From assembly GCA_030433805.1 (NCBI GenBank), contig JARUXA010000006.1, forward strand, positions 1 to 64,000: DNA of 64,000 bases, written 5' to 3'. This DNA comes from Sphingomonas sp. PsM26 (GTDB lineage: Bacteria; Pseudomonadota; Alphaproteobacteria; Sphingomonadales; Sphingomonadaceae). Positions within the stretch are counted from its first letter, which is position 1; each line of letters opens with the position of its first letter. Positions 43,996 through 51,896 of this stretch are shown here, piece by piece. Below the pieces are notes generated by a model that saw only the letters and a program-made list of their open reading frames with translations, had not been told where the DNA came from and ran no database searches. A program made the translations under genes and the position numbers.

Positions 43996-44874
43996 ATGAC
44001 CGCGCAGATCGTCAGTCGGTTCGCGCCGAGCCCGACCGGTAAGCTCCACCTCGGCCACGCTTTTTCCGCGATCCAGGCGCACGATCGCGCCCGGTCTGAC
44101 GGGGGGCGGTTCCTGTTGCGGATCGAGGATATCGACGGGACGCGCAGCCGTCCCGAACATGTCGCGGGTATCGAGGCAGACTTGCGCTGGCTGGGGCTGG
44201 AGTGGGACGGCGCAGTGCTGTTCCAGTCGACGCGGCTCCCCGCTTACGCCGTCGCACTCGATCAATTGCGGGGCGAAGGCCTGCTCTACCCCTGTTTCTG
44301 CACGCGCGCAGAGATCGCCGCGAGCCTGTCCGCGCCACACGGGCCGGGCGCGGTCTATCCCGGGACGTGTCGTCATATCGACGGTGCGGTGCGCACCGCG
44401 CGGATCGCGGCGGGCGCGCAGCATGCGTGGCGGATCGACATGGCCGAAGCGGTTTCGCGGACCGGGCCGCTCGACTGGCACGACGAGCGCGCGGGCCGTG
44501 TCGTCGCGCGGCCGGAAACGCACGGCGACGTCGTCCTTGCGCGCAAGGATGCGCCCGCGAGCTATCATCTCGCCGTGACAGTCGACGATGCGGCGCAGCG
44601 CGTCACGCATGTCGTGCGCGGGCTCGACCTGTTCGGCGCGACCGACGTCCATCGGTTGCTCCAGGCGCTGCTCGACCTGCCGACGCCGGTCTATCATCAT
44701 CATGCATTGCTCCACGATGTGGACGGCGTGCGGCTGGCGAAACGGACGCATGCGCCCACGCTCGAACGGTTGCGGCTGGCGGGGGAAGACGGCATTGCGC
44801 TCGCGCGGACGCTGCGCGCCGGGCGGGTGCCCTCGGACATTGTGACCACTGGCTTTCTCGTCCCGAACGCCTAA
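43996..44874 (+). CDS. gluQ: glutamyl-Q tRNA(Asp) synthetase
   Basis: 292 residues, far shorter than full glutamyl-tRNA synthetase because the anticodon-binding domain is absent, as in GluQ. Class I synthetase motifs: FAPSPTGKLHLGHAFSA (HIGH-like), RFLLRIEDIDGTR, YPCFCTRAEI, ARKDAPASYHLAVTVDDAAQ and a KMSKS-like RLAKRTHAPTL. It activates glutamate without tRNA and attaches it to queuosine at the wobble position of tRNA(Asp). It heads a group with a HIG1 protein and cobalamin adenosyltransferase. Confidence 0.95.
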   Translation: MTAQIVSRFAPSPTGKLHLGHAFSAIQAHDRARSDGGRFLLRIEDIDGTRSRPEHVAGIEADLRWLGLEWDGAVLFQSTRLPAYAVALDQLRGEGLLYPCFCTRAEIAASLSAPHGPGAVYPGTCRHIDGAVRTARIAAGAQHAWRIDMAEAVSRTGPLDWHDERAGRVVARPETHGDVVLARKDAPASYHLAVTVDDAAQRVTHVVRGLDLFGATDVHRLLQALLDLPTPVYHHHALLHDVDGVRLAKRTHAPTLERLRLAGEDGIALARTLRAGRVPSDIVTTGFLVPNA

Positions 44875-44883
44875 GTTGATGGC

Positions 44884-45126
44884 ATGAGCACTTTCCTGAC
44901 AATCCTGCTGATCGCGGCGATGATCGCCACGGTCGTCGTTCTGGTCCGAGGCCTGGTCGTCTTCCTGCTTGGTGCAAGCCAGCAGGCGCGCGACGGGACG
45001 GGAAGTGCGGACGGGATCAGCCCGTCGGCGGTCAAGTCGAACAAGATGATGCAATATCGCATCATGTTCCAGGCAGTCGCGATCTTCCTGGTCGTGCTGA
45101 TCATGTGGCTCGCGGGCAAGAGCTGA
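44884..45126 (+). CDS. small HIG1-type twin-helix membrane protein
   Basis: 80 residues, starting 9 bp after gluQ. Two membrane helices (residues about 4-30, TILLIAAMIATVVVLVRGLV; and about 58-77, YRIMFQAVAIFLVVLIMWLA) flank a short loop with SPSAVKSNKMMQYRI, matching the HIG1 / twin transmembrane helix family. Relatives in mitochondria associate with respiratory complexes; the bacterial role is unknown. Confidence 0.88.
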   Translation: MSTFLTILLIAAMIATVVVLVRGLVVFLLGASQQARDGTGSADGISPSAVKSNKMMQYRIMFQAVAIFLVVLIMWLAGKS

Positions 45127-45175
45127 CCGCGCAGAAAGCACCGGTCCTTGACGGGACCGGATCGGGGGACAGGGT

Positions 45176-45760
45176 TTGGTAAAGCTCAATCGCATCTACA
45201 CGCGCACCGGGGATGACGGCTCGACCGGGCTCGTCGACGGGTCGCGTGTGGCCAAGGACGATGCGCGGATGGCGGCGATCGGCGATGTCGACGAGGCGAA
45301 CAGCTTGATCGGCGTAGCGGCGGTCGCGCTGCGCGAAACCGGCATCGACAACATCTGGCTGGTCGCCTTGCTGGAGCGCGTGCAGAACGACCTGTTCGAT
45401 CTGGGTGCGGATCTGGCGACGCCCGGGGAGGATTTCGCGCCGTCGGAGATGGTGCTGCGGATCGTCGCGGCGCAGGTCGAGCGGCTCGAAACCGAGATCG
45501 ATCGCATGAACAGCGAGCTCGCGCCGCTCACCAGCTTCATCCTGCCCGGCGGCACGCGCGGCGCGGCGGCGCTGCATGTCGCGCGCGCCACGATCCGGCG
45601 CGCGGAACGGACCGCGGTCGGGGCGGCGCGGCAGGTCGCGCTCAATCCGCTCGCGCTCGCCTATCTCAATAGATTGTCTGATTATCTGTTCGTCGCGGCC
45701 CGTGTCGTGAACCAAAATGCGGGCGGGGACGTTTTGTGGCGACCGGGTGCAACCCGCTGA
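45176..45760 (+). CDS. cob(I)alamin adenosyltransferase, PduO type
   Basis: 194 residues from TTG 45176, which follows a GGGGGACAGGG stretch. The PduO-type fold shows in NRIYTRTGDDGSTGLVDGSR (ATP-binding N-terminus), DVDEANSLIGVAAVAL, FILPGGTRGAAALHVARATI, RRAERTAV and LNRLSDYLFVAARVVN. It adds the adenosyl group of ATP to cob(I)alamin to make coenzyme B12. No cobalamin riboswitch is seen in the 49-bp gap upstream. Confidence 0.94.
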   Translation: MVKLNRIYTRTGDDGSTGLVDGSRVAKDDARMAAIGDVDEANSLIGVAAVALRETGIDNIWLVALLERVQNDLFDLGADLATPGEDFAPSEMVLRIVAAQVERLETEIDRMNSELAPLTSFILPGGTRGAAALHVARATIRRAERTAVGAARQVALNPLALAYLNRLSDYLFVAARVVNQNAGGDVLWRPGATR

Positions 45761-45792
45761 TGTGAGATCGGTGGGAGATTGCCTCGTTGAAC

Positions 45793-45815
45793 GCCCCGGC
45801 GGGGGCAGGATTTTT
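45793..45815 (+). terminator. GC hairpin with T-run after the adenosyltransferase gene
   Basis: GCCCC (45793-45797), loop GGCGG region, GGGGC (45802-45806), four bases, then TTTTT (45811-45815). It lies 32 bp after the stop codon and 18 bp before egtB, so it may be an intrinsic terminator; the stem is short. Confidence 0.4.
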
Positions 45816-45832
45816 CCGGAACGGACGAGGCG

Positions 45833-47092
45833 ATGGCGACACGGACTGCCCCAAGGACTGACGCCGCGCCGCTTGGCGAACGATTCCGCGAAGTCCGCAA
45901 CCTGACCGTCGCGTTAGTCGCGCCCTTGTCGGATGCGGATGCGACGGCACAGTCGATGGATGACGCCTCGCCTGCCAAATGGCATCTCGCGCACACGAGC
46001 TGGTTCCTCGAAACCTTCATCCTGCGCGACTTCGTCAGCGGTTATAAACTGTACGACGAGCGCTTCCCGTTCCTGTTCAACAGCTATTACGAGGCCGAGG
46101 GGCAGCGCCACGCGCGCAACCGGCGCGGGATGATCACGCGCCCGGCGCTCGACGAGATCCTCGCGTATCGTGCGCATGTCGACGCGCAGGTGCTCGCGGC
46201 GATGCCGGATTTGCCCGAGGCGGCGCAGGCGCTGATCGCGCTGGGCTGCCATCATGAGGAGCAGCACCAGGAGTTGCTCGTCACCGACATCCTGCATCTG
46301 ATGGCGCAGAATCCGGTCGAACCTGCGATCTGGCCGGCTGCGCGCAAGGTGCCGGTGGAAATGCCGCCCCCGGTCGGCTGGATCGAACACGCCGCCGGAA
46401 TTGTCGAGATCGGCCATGACGGCGACGGCTTCTCCTTCGATTGCGAAGGTCCACGTCATCAGACGCTGTTAAGCCCGCACGCGATCGCTGACCGTACCGT
46501 GACCAATGGCGAATGGGCCGCATTCATTGCCGACGGCGGCTATGCCGAGCCACGCCACTGGCTGTCCGATGGCTGGGCGTGGGTCAAGCGCGAGGCGGTA
46601 GTGGCACCGCTCTATTGGGAGCAGCGCGACGGCGCGTGGACGCGCTTCGGGCTCGACGGGCGGCGTGCGATCGACCCGGCGGCACCGGTGACGCATGTCA
46701 GCTTCTTCGAAGCGGATGCCTATGCCAGCTGGGCGGGCGCGCGGCTCCCGACCGAGGCCGAATGGGAAGCCGCAGCGGCGCGCCACGATCCGCTCGGCGG
46801 CAACCAGCTCGACACCGCCGGCCCGGTCGAGCCGCGCCCATCGACGGGCGGCCCGGCTTTCTTCGGCGACGTGTGGGAATGGACCGGGAGCGCCTATCGC
46901 CCCTATCCGGGTTTCCGCGCGGTCGAGGGTGCGGTCGGCGAATATAACGGCAAGTTCATGAGCGGGCAGTGCGTCCTGCGCGGCGGATCGTGCGCGACGC
47001 CGCGCGGCCATGCGCGCGCTTCCTACCGCAATTTCTTCTATCCGCATCAACGCTGGCAGTTCACCGGCGTCCGGCTTGCCAAGGATCTCTAA
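45833..47092 (+). CDS. egtB: ergothioneine biosynthesis sulfoxide synthase EgtB
   Basis: 419 residues. The N-terminal DinB-like domain carries the three iron-ligand histidines: His 51 in [10 protein letters not shown], and His 141 and His 145 in [15 protein letters not shown]. The C-terminal FGE-sulfatase-like domain includes [56 protein letters not shown] and [20 protein letters not shown]. It joins hercynine to a thiol donor using oxygen. The stop overlaps the egtD start (TAATG). EgtA, EgtC and EgtE are not in the window, so cysteine may be the direct donor or other genes lie elsewhere. Confidence 0.95.
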   Translation: MATRTAPRTDAAPLGERFREVRNLTVALVAPLSDADATAQSMDDASPAKWHLAHTSWFLETFILRDFVSGYKLYDERFPFLFNSYYEAEGQRHARNRRGMITRPALDEILAYRAHVDAQVLAAMPDLPEAAQALIALGCHHEEQHQELLVTDILHLMAQNPVEPAIWPAARKVPVEMPPPVGWIEHAAGIVEIGHDGDGFSFDCEGPRHQTLLSPHAIADRTVTNGEWAAFIADGGYAEPRHWLSDGWAWVKREAVVAPLYWEQRDGAWTRFGLDGRRAIDPAAPVTHVSFFEADAYASWAGARLPTEAEWEAAAARHDPLGGNQLDTAGPVEPRPSTGGPAFFGDVWEWTGSAYRPYPGFRAVEGAVGEYNGKFMSGQCVLRGGSCATPRGHARASYRNFFYPHQRWQFTGVRLAKDL

Positions 47093-48069
47093 TGCTTAAG
47101 CCAGAAATCGAGGACGGTCAGGCGAGCCTGGCCGATCCCGCATTCCGTCATGACGTGTTGCAGGGCTTCACGATCCGGCCACGCGCGATCCCGGCGCGGT
47201 GGTTCTACGATCGGCGCGGGTCCGAGCTGTTCGAGGCGATCACCGACTTGCCCGAATATTACCCGACCCGCACCGAGACCGCGATCCTGCGCGATTGCTG
47301 CGCCGACGTCGCGCGGATCGCAGGCACCGGACGCGCGGTGGTCGAATTCGGCTCGGGCTCGTCGACCAAGACGCCGATCCTGCTCCACGCGGTCAACCCT
47401 GCGGCTTACGTGCCGATCGACATTTCGGGCGATTTCCTGCGCGAATCCTCGGCCGATCTCTCCGCAGTCTTCCCCGGATTGCCGGTGCTACCGGTCGAGG
47501 CAGACTTCCTCAAGCCGATCGATCTGCCCGGGCAAGTGATCGACACGCCCAAGCTGGGGTTCTTCCCCGGATCGACGATCGGCAACATGATCCCGCACGC
47601 CAGTGTCGATCTGCTCCGTGCAATGAAGATGTCGCTCGGCGAGGGCGCGATGCTGTTGATCGGGATGGACCGGATCAAGGATCAGGCGACGCTGGAAGCC
47701 GCCTATGACGATGCGCAGGGGGTGACGGCGGCGTTCAACCTCAACCTGCTCGAGCGGATCAACCGCGAACTCGGCGCGACGATCCCGGTCGACGCCTTCC
47801 GCCACCGCGCGATTTGGAACGACGATCGCGCCCGGATCGAGATGCATCTCGAGGCGACGCGCGACGTGACCTTCACGATCGAGGGGCGGCCGTTCGAGAT
47901 GGCGGCGGGCGAGACGATCCACACCGAGAACAGCCACAAGTTCGGGCCACGCGACGCGCGGATCCTGCTCCGCGCGGGCGGGTGGACGCCGGTCGGCGAA
48001 TGGACCGACCCCGAGGGGCGGTTCGCGGTGATCCTCGCGGAGGCACAGCCCGCGCGCCTCGCGCCGTGA
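47092..48069 (+). CDS. egtD: L-histidine N-alpha-methyltransferase EgtD
   Basis: 325 residues from ATG 47092, sharing one base with the egtB stop. Family features: IPARWFYDRRGSELFEAITD, LPEYYPTRTETAIL, VVEFGSGSSTKTPILLHAV for SAM binding, YVPIDISGDFL, FFPGSTIGNM, MLLIGMDRIKD and TENSHKFGPRDA. It trimethylates histidine to hercynine, the substrate of EgtB. Confidence 0.96.
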   Translation: MLKPEIEDGQASLADPAFRHDVLQGFTIRPRAIPARWFYDRRGSELFEAITDLPEYYPTRTETAILRDCCADVARIAGTGRAVVEFGSGSSTKTPILLHAVNPAAYVPIDISGDFLRESSADLSAVFPGLPVLPVEADFLKPIDLPGQVIDTPKLGFFPGSTIGNMIPHASVDLLRAMKMSLGEGAMLLIGMDRIKDQATLEAAYDDAQGVTAAFNLNLLERINRELGATIPVDAFRHRAIWNDDRARIEMHLEATRDVTFTIEGRPFEMAAGETIHTENSHKFGPRDARILLRAGGWTPVGEWTDPEGRFAVILAEAQPARLAP

Positions 48070-48140
48070 TCGACGCGCGGTGATTGCCGCCGCATCGCCT
48101 GATCCCTAAAGCGGCGGCAAAACGCAGTGAAGGACAGGAC

Positions 48141-49010
48141 ATGCAGACGGTAGGTGTCATCGGCGCGGGCCAGATGGGTGCGGGGATCGCACAGGTTGCG
48201 GCGCAGGCGGGGTTCCACGTCCTGCTCAGCGACGTGTCGAAGGACCGTGCGGATGCAGGCAAGGGGGGGATCGCCAAGGCGCTCGACCGGCTCGTCACCA
48301 AGGAGAAGATCGCTGCCGAAGCGCGCGATGCGGCGCTTGGCCTGATCGAGCCGGTCGAGGGATTGTCCGCGATGGCGCCCGCGTTCCTTGTGATCGAGGC
48401 GGCGACCGAACGCGAGGAGATCAAGCGGTCGATCTTCGCCGAGGTCGGCAAGGTGCTCGCGTCGGAAGCGATCCTCGCGTCGAACACCTCGTCGATCCCG
48501 ATCACGCGGCTCGCGCAGGCATCACCCGATGCGGCGCGGTTCATGGGCGTCCACTTCTTTAATCCCGTACCCGTCATGGGGCTGATCGAGCTCATCCGTG
48601 GCCTTGCGACGTCCGACGCGACGGTGGCGGCGGTCGAGGCGTTCGGGCGCAAGCTCGGCAAGGAAATCGTCCATGCCAATGATGCGCCGGGGTTCATCGT
48701 CAACCGCGTGCTGATGCCGATGCTCAACGAAGCGTGTTTCGCGTTGGGGGAGGGGGTTGCGACGGTGCGCGATATCGACGTCGCGTGCCAGCTCGGGCTC
48801 AACCATCCGATGGGGCCGCTGACGCTCGCCGATTTCATCGGGCTCGATACGTGTCTGGAGATTACCCGCGTGTTGTTCGAGGGGACGGGGGATCCGAAGT
48901 TCCGGCCTGCGCCGTTGTTAGTGAAATATGTCGAGGCAGGCTGGTTCGGGCGCAAGACCAAGCGCGGGTTCTATGATTATTCCGGCGCGGAGCCTGTGCC
49001 GACGCGGTGA
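48141..49010 (+). CDS. 3-hydroxybutyryl-CoA dehydrogenase
   Basis: 289 residues from ATG 48141, with AAGGACAGGAC upstream. The NAD-binding fold ([20 protein letters not shown]) and catalytic region ([35 protein letters not shown] with the catalytic His, [39 protein letters not shown]) match the short 3-hydroxyacyl-CoA dehydrogenase group. It probably takes part in butyrate/polyhydroxybutyrate or short-chain acyl-CoA metabolism. Confidence 0.94.
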   Translation: MQTVGVIGAGQMGAGIAQVAAQAGFHVLLSDVSKDRADAGKGGIAKALDRLVTKEKIAAEARDAALGLIEPVEGLSAMAPAFLVIEAATEREEIKRSIFAEVGKVLASEAILASNTSSIPITRLAQASPDAARFMGVHFFNPVPVMGLIELIRGLATSDATVAAVEAFGRKLGKEIVHANDAPGFIVNRVLMPMLNEACFALGEGVATVRDIDVACQLGLNHPMGPLTLADFIGLDTCLEITRVLFEGTGDPKFRPAPLLVKYVEAGWFGRKTKRGFYDYSGAEPVPTR

Positions 49011-49023
49011 TTGCCGGGAATCT

Positions 49024-49128
49024 CCCCTCCCCTTCAGGGGAGGGGCTGGGGGTGGGGCAGTGCAGATAACCTAACGTCAGTTCTGCTGCACGGCCCCACC
49101 CCAACCCCTCCCCTGAAGGGGAGGGGCT
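49024..49128. repeat. 105-bp inverted-repeat element, copy 1
   Basis: Long self-complementary arms built from the smaller palindrome CCCCTCCCCTTCAGGGGAGGGG (22 bp, ends given as 49024-49045) and G-rich/C-rich blocks (49047-49058 pairing with 49093-49108) surround a central GCAGATAACC...CTGCTGCA part. Copy 2 is at 50183-50287 in the same orientation, with 9 differences over 105 bp. It lies between convergent genes and can form a strong hairpin. Confidence 0.88.
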
Positions 49129-49138
49129 TTAGCGCCGA

Positions 49139-50107
49139 TCAAATCCGGTGTTCGCCCTTGACCCAGCGGACCGTGCCCGAGCTCGCGCGCATCACGACGC
49201 TTTCGGTCGTCATGATCTTGCCCTTGCGCTTGACGCCCGCGAGCAGCGAGCCGTCGGTCACGCCCGTCGCCGCGAAGATGCAGTCGCCGCGCGCGAGTTC
49301 GGTCAGGTCGTACTGCTTGTCGAGATCGGTCACGCCCCACTTGGCCGCCCGCGCACGCTCGTCGTCGTTGCGGAACAACAGCCGCCCCTTGAACTGCCCA
49401 CCGACGCAGCGCAGCGCCGCCGCGGCGAGCACGCCTTCCGGAGCGCCACCGGCCCCCATGTAGATGTCGATCGTCGTATCGGGGTTGGTCGTCGCGATCA
49501 CGCCCGCGACGTCGCCGTCGCCGATCAGCATGATCCCGCAGCCGAGGTCGCGCAGTTCGGCGATCAGTTTCTGGTGGCGCGGACGATCAAGCACGCAGGC
49601 GATGATGTCCTTGGGGTCGACGCCCTTGGCGGCTGCCAGCGCACGGACGTTTTCGCTCGGCGACTTGTCGAGATCGATGATCCCCTCGGGATAGCCAGGG
49701 CCGCAGGCGATCTTGTCCATATAGACGTCGGGGGCGTTGAGCAGCCCGCCTTCCTCGGCGATCGCGAGCACCGCGAGGCTGTTCGGGCCCGCGGTTGCGC
49801 AGATCGTCGTGCCTTCCAAGGGATCGAGCGCGATGTCGATCTTCGGGCCCTTGCCGATCGCCGAGCCGACCTTCTCGCCGATGAACAGCATCGGCGCTTC
49901 GTCGCGCTCGCCTTCGCCGATCACGACGGTTCCGTCCATGTAGAGTTCGTTGAGCGCGGCGCGCATCGCCTCGACCGCGGCGGCATCGGCCGCCTTCTCG
50001 TCACCGCGACCGGTAAGGGTCGATGCGGCAACCGCCGCTGCCTCGGTCACGCGGACCATTTCGAGCACGAGAACGCGGTCGAGCGTCTGGGAGCGGGTGG
50101 TGGTCAT
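49139..50107 (-). CDS. glpX: class II fructose-1,6-bisphosphatase
   Basis: 322 residues from ATG 50107 (AGAGGAT upstream). The frame stays open further upstream through the repeat element, but that part is non-coding. GlpX features: VLEMVRVTEAAAVAASTLTG, GRGDEKAADAAAVEAM, VVIGEGERDEAPMLFIGEKV, IDIALDPLEGTTICATAGPN and IYMGAGGAPEGVLAAAALRC. It dephosphorylates fructose 1,6-bisphosphate in gluconeogenesis. Copies of a 105-bp repeat lie on both sides. Confidence 0.96.
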   Translation of the reverse strand: MTTTRSQTLDRVLVLEMVRVTEAAAVAASTLTGRGDEKAADAAAVEAMRAALNELYMDGTVVIGEGERDEAPMLFIGEKVGSAIGKGPKIDIALDPLEGTTICATAGPNSLAVLAIAEEGGLLNAPDVYMDKIACGPGYPEGIIDLDKSPSENVRALAAAKGVDPKDIIACVLDRPRHQKLIAELRDLGCGIMLIGDGDVAGVIATTNPDTTIDIYMGAGGAPEGVLAAAALRCVGGQFKGRLLFRNDDERARAAKWGVTDLDKQYDLTELARGDCIFAATGVTDGSLLAGVKRKGKIMTTESVVMRASSGTVRWVKGEHRI

Positions 50108-50182
50108 CTGGGATCCTCTTTGTCGTTTGTCGAGTGGACTAAGCGGGGAGGCAAAGGATGTCGAGTTTGGGGGCTTCTTAAG

Positions 50183-50287
50183 CCCCTCCCCTTCAGGGGA
50201 GGGGTTGGGGGTGGGGCAGTGCAGATGACCCAGCGTTGGTTCTGCTGGACCGCCCCACCCCAACCCCTCCCCTAAAGGGGAGGGGCT
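50183..50287. repeat. 105-bp inverted-repeat element, copy 2
   Basis: Same length and orientation as copy 1 (49024-49128), with 9 substitutions, several in the central region (GATGACCCAGCG versus GATAACCTAACG). It ends 6 bp from the dapD stop codon and 76 bp from the glpX start, so it may act as a terminator or mRNA-stabilising hairpin for dapD. Confidence 0.88.
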
Positions 50288-50293
50288 ATGAGA

Positions 50294-51118
50294 TTAGTCG
50301 CGCAGCAATTCGTTGATGCTGGTCTTCGACCGCGTCCGCGCGTCGACGCGTTTCACGATCACCGCGCAATACAAGCTCGGCTTGCCGTCGCCACCGCCCA
50401 TGCTGCCGGGGACGACCACCGCATACGGCGGCACCTCGCCGCGGAACACTTCGCCGGTCGCGCGGTCGACGATCTTGGTCGACGCGCCGAGATACACGCC
50501 CATCGACAGCACCGCACCCTCGCCGACGCGAACGCCCTCGGCGACTTCGCTGCGCGCACCGATGAACGCGCCGTCACCGATGATGACCGGATCCGCCTGG
50601 AGCGGCTCGAGCACGCCGCCGATCCCGGCACCGCCCGAGATGTGCACGCCCTTGCCGATCTGCGCGCAGCTGCCGACCGTCGCCCAAGTGTCGACCATCG
50701 AATTCTCGCCGACATAGGCACCCAGATTGACGAAGCTCGGCATCAGCACCGCGCCCTTGCCGATGAACGCGCCGCGCCGGACGATCGCACCGGGAACGCT
50801 GCGGAAGCCCGCCTGGCGGAATTCGGCCGACCCCCAGCCGTGGAACTTGGAGGGCACCTTGTCCCACCAGTTCGCGCCGTCGGGGCCGCCAGCGATCTCG
50901 GCCATGTCGTTCAGGCGGAACGACAGCAGCACCGCCTTCTTGAGCCACTGGTTGACGCGCCAGCCGCCCGCGCCATCGGGCTCGGCCACGCGCACCGTCC
51001 CTGAGTCGAGCTGGTTGAGCGCGCTTTCGACCGCGTCGCGGATATCGCCCTTGGTCTCGAAGCTTACCGTGTCGCGCGCATCCCAGGCTGCGTCGATCGT
51101 CGTCTGCAAGTCGCTCAT
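50294..51118 (-). CDS. dapD: 2,3,4,5-tetrahydropyridine-2,6-dicarboxylate N-succinyltransferase
   Basis: 274 residues from ATG 51118 (GGGGGA upstream), overlapping the HAD phosphatase stop as ATGA. The left-handed beta-helix hexapeptide region is obvious ([59 protein letters not shown]), followed by [20 protein letters not shown]. It succinylates tetrahydrodipicolinate in lysine and meso-diaminopimelate synthesis. Confidence 0.97.
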   Translation of the reverse strand: MSDLQTTIDAAWDARDTVSFETKGDIRDAVESALNQLDSGTVRVAEPDGAGGWRVNQWLKKAVLLSFRLNDMAEIAGGPDGANWWDKVPSKFHGWGSAEFRQAGFRSVPGAIVRRGAFIGKGAVLMPSFVNLGAYVGENSMVDTWATVGSCAQIGKGVHISGGAGIGGVLEPLQADPVIIGDGAFIGARSEVAEGVRVGEGAVLSMGVYLGASTKIVDRATGEVFRGEVPPYAVVVPGSMGGGDGKPSLYCAVIVKRVDARTRSKTSINELLRD

Positions 51119-51783
51119 AAATCCCCCATGATGTCGTGAAGCCACGCGGTCAGATCGGGCGTGGTGAAGTCGATGAAGCTGCGGTCCTGCTCGGCGGCGG
51201 CCTGCTCGGAGCCATTGTCGATCCACACCGTCGTCATGCCGATCGCCTTGGCGGGCGCGAGGTTGCGCGCCATGTCCTCGACGAACAGCGACTCGGTCGG
51301 ATCGATGTCGAACGCCGCGCACAGCCCGGCATAGGCCGAGGCGTTGGGCTTCGGTTTGAGGTCCATCGCGTGGATGTCGTGGATCGCCTCGAAACTCTCG
51401 CCGAGGCCGAGCCGGTCGAGCACGCGCCCCGCATACGGCGTGTCGGCGTTGGTAAAGACGATCTTGCGCCCCGGCAGTCGCGCGATCGCGGCGGCGAGGG
51501 GGGCGTTCTGCTCGAGTACGTCCATCTCGATATCGTGAACGTCGGCGAGGAAATGGTGCGGGTCGATGCCATGTTCGGCCATCAGCCCGGCAAGCGTGGT
51601 GCCGTGATCGAAGAAATAGGCCTTCTGAATCCGCCGCGCCTCGACCAGGTCGACACCCAGCGCGTTCGCGACATAGGCGGTCATCTTGACGTCCATCTGG
51701 TCGAACAGCCGCGCCGACGCCGGATACAGCGTGTTATCCAAATCGAAAACCCAATTGCGGATAAGGGCGAGGCGCGCGAGCAT
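51115..51783 (-). CDS. HAD-family pyrimidine 5'-nucleotidase-like phosphatase
   Basis: 222 residues. HAD motifs: [13 protein letters not shown] (nucleophile Asp 14, acid Asp 16), [20 protein letters not shown], and [19 protein letters not shown]. The length and YPAS...[13 protein letters not shown] helical cap match the SDT1/pyrimidine 5'-nucleotidase group. The substrate is probably a nucleoside monophosphate. The stop overlaps dapD (ATGA), a pairing seen in other sphingomonads as far as I recall. Confidence 0.9.
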   Translation of the reverse strand: MLARLALIRNWVFDLDNTLYPASARLFDQMDVKMTAYVANALGVDLVEARRIQKAYFFDHGTTLAGLMAEHGIDPHHFLADVHDIEMDVLEQNAPLAAAIARLPGRKIVFTNADTPYAGRVLDRLGLGESFEAIHDIHAMDLKPKPNASAYAGLCAAFDIDPTESLFVEDMARNLAPAKAIGMTTVWIDNGSEQAAAEQDRSFIDFTTPDLTAWLHDIMGDL

Positions 51784-51896
51784 TGCGGGCGGGTCCTACG
51801 CGCAGGTCACGCGGGGGGCAAGGCAGGGATGACGCGAGGGCGACGCGGTCGGGACACGACGCGCGCCTCGCGGGACGAGAGTGGGGGCGAACGACG

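Noticed and set aside
45127..45175. Cobalamin riboswitch before the adenosyltransferase gene
   Set aside because: The gap is only 49 bp and lacks a B12-box-like segment.
49024..50287. CRISPR-like repeats around glpX
   Set aside because: Only two copies more than 1 kb apart with a gene between them, each a long hairpin; no spacers and no cas genes.
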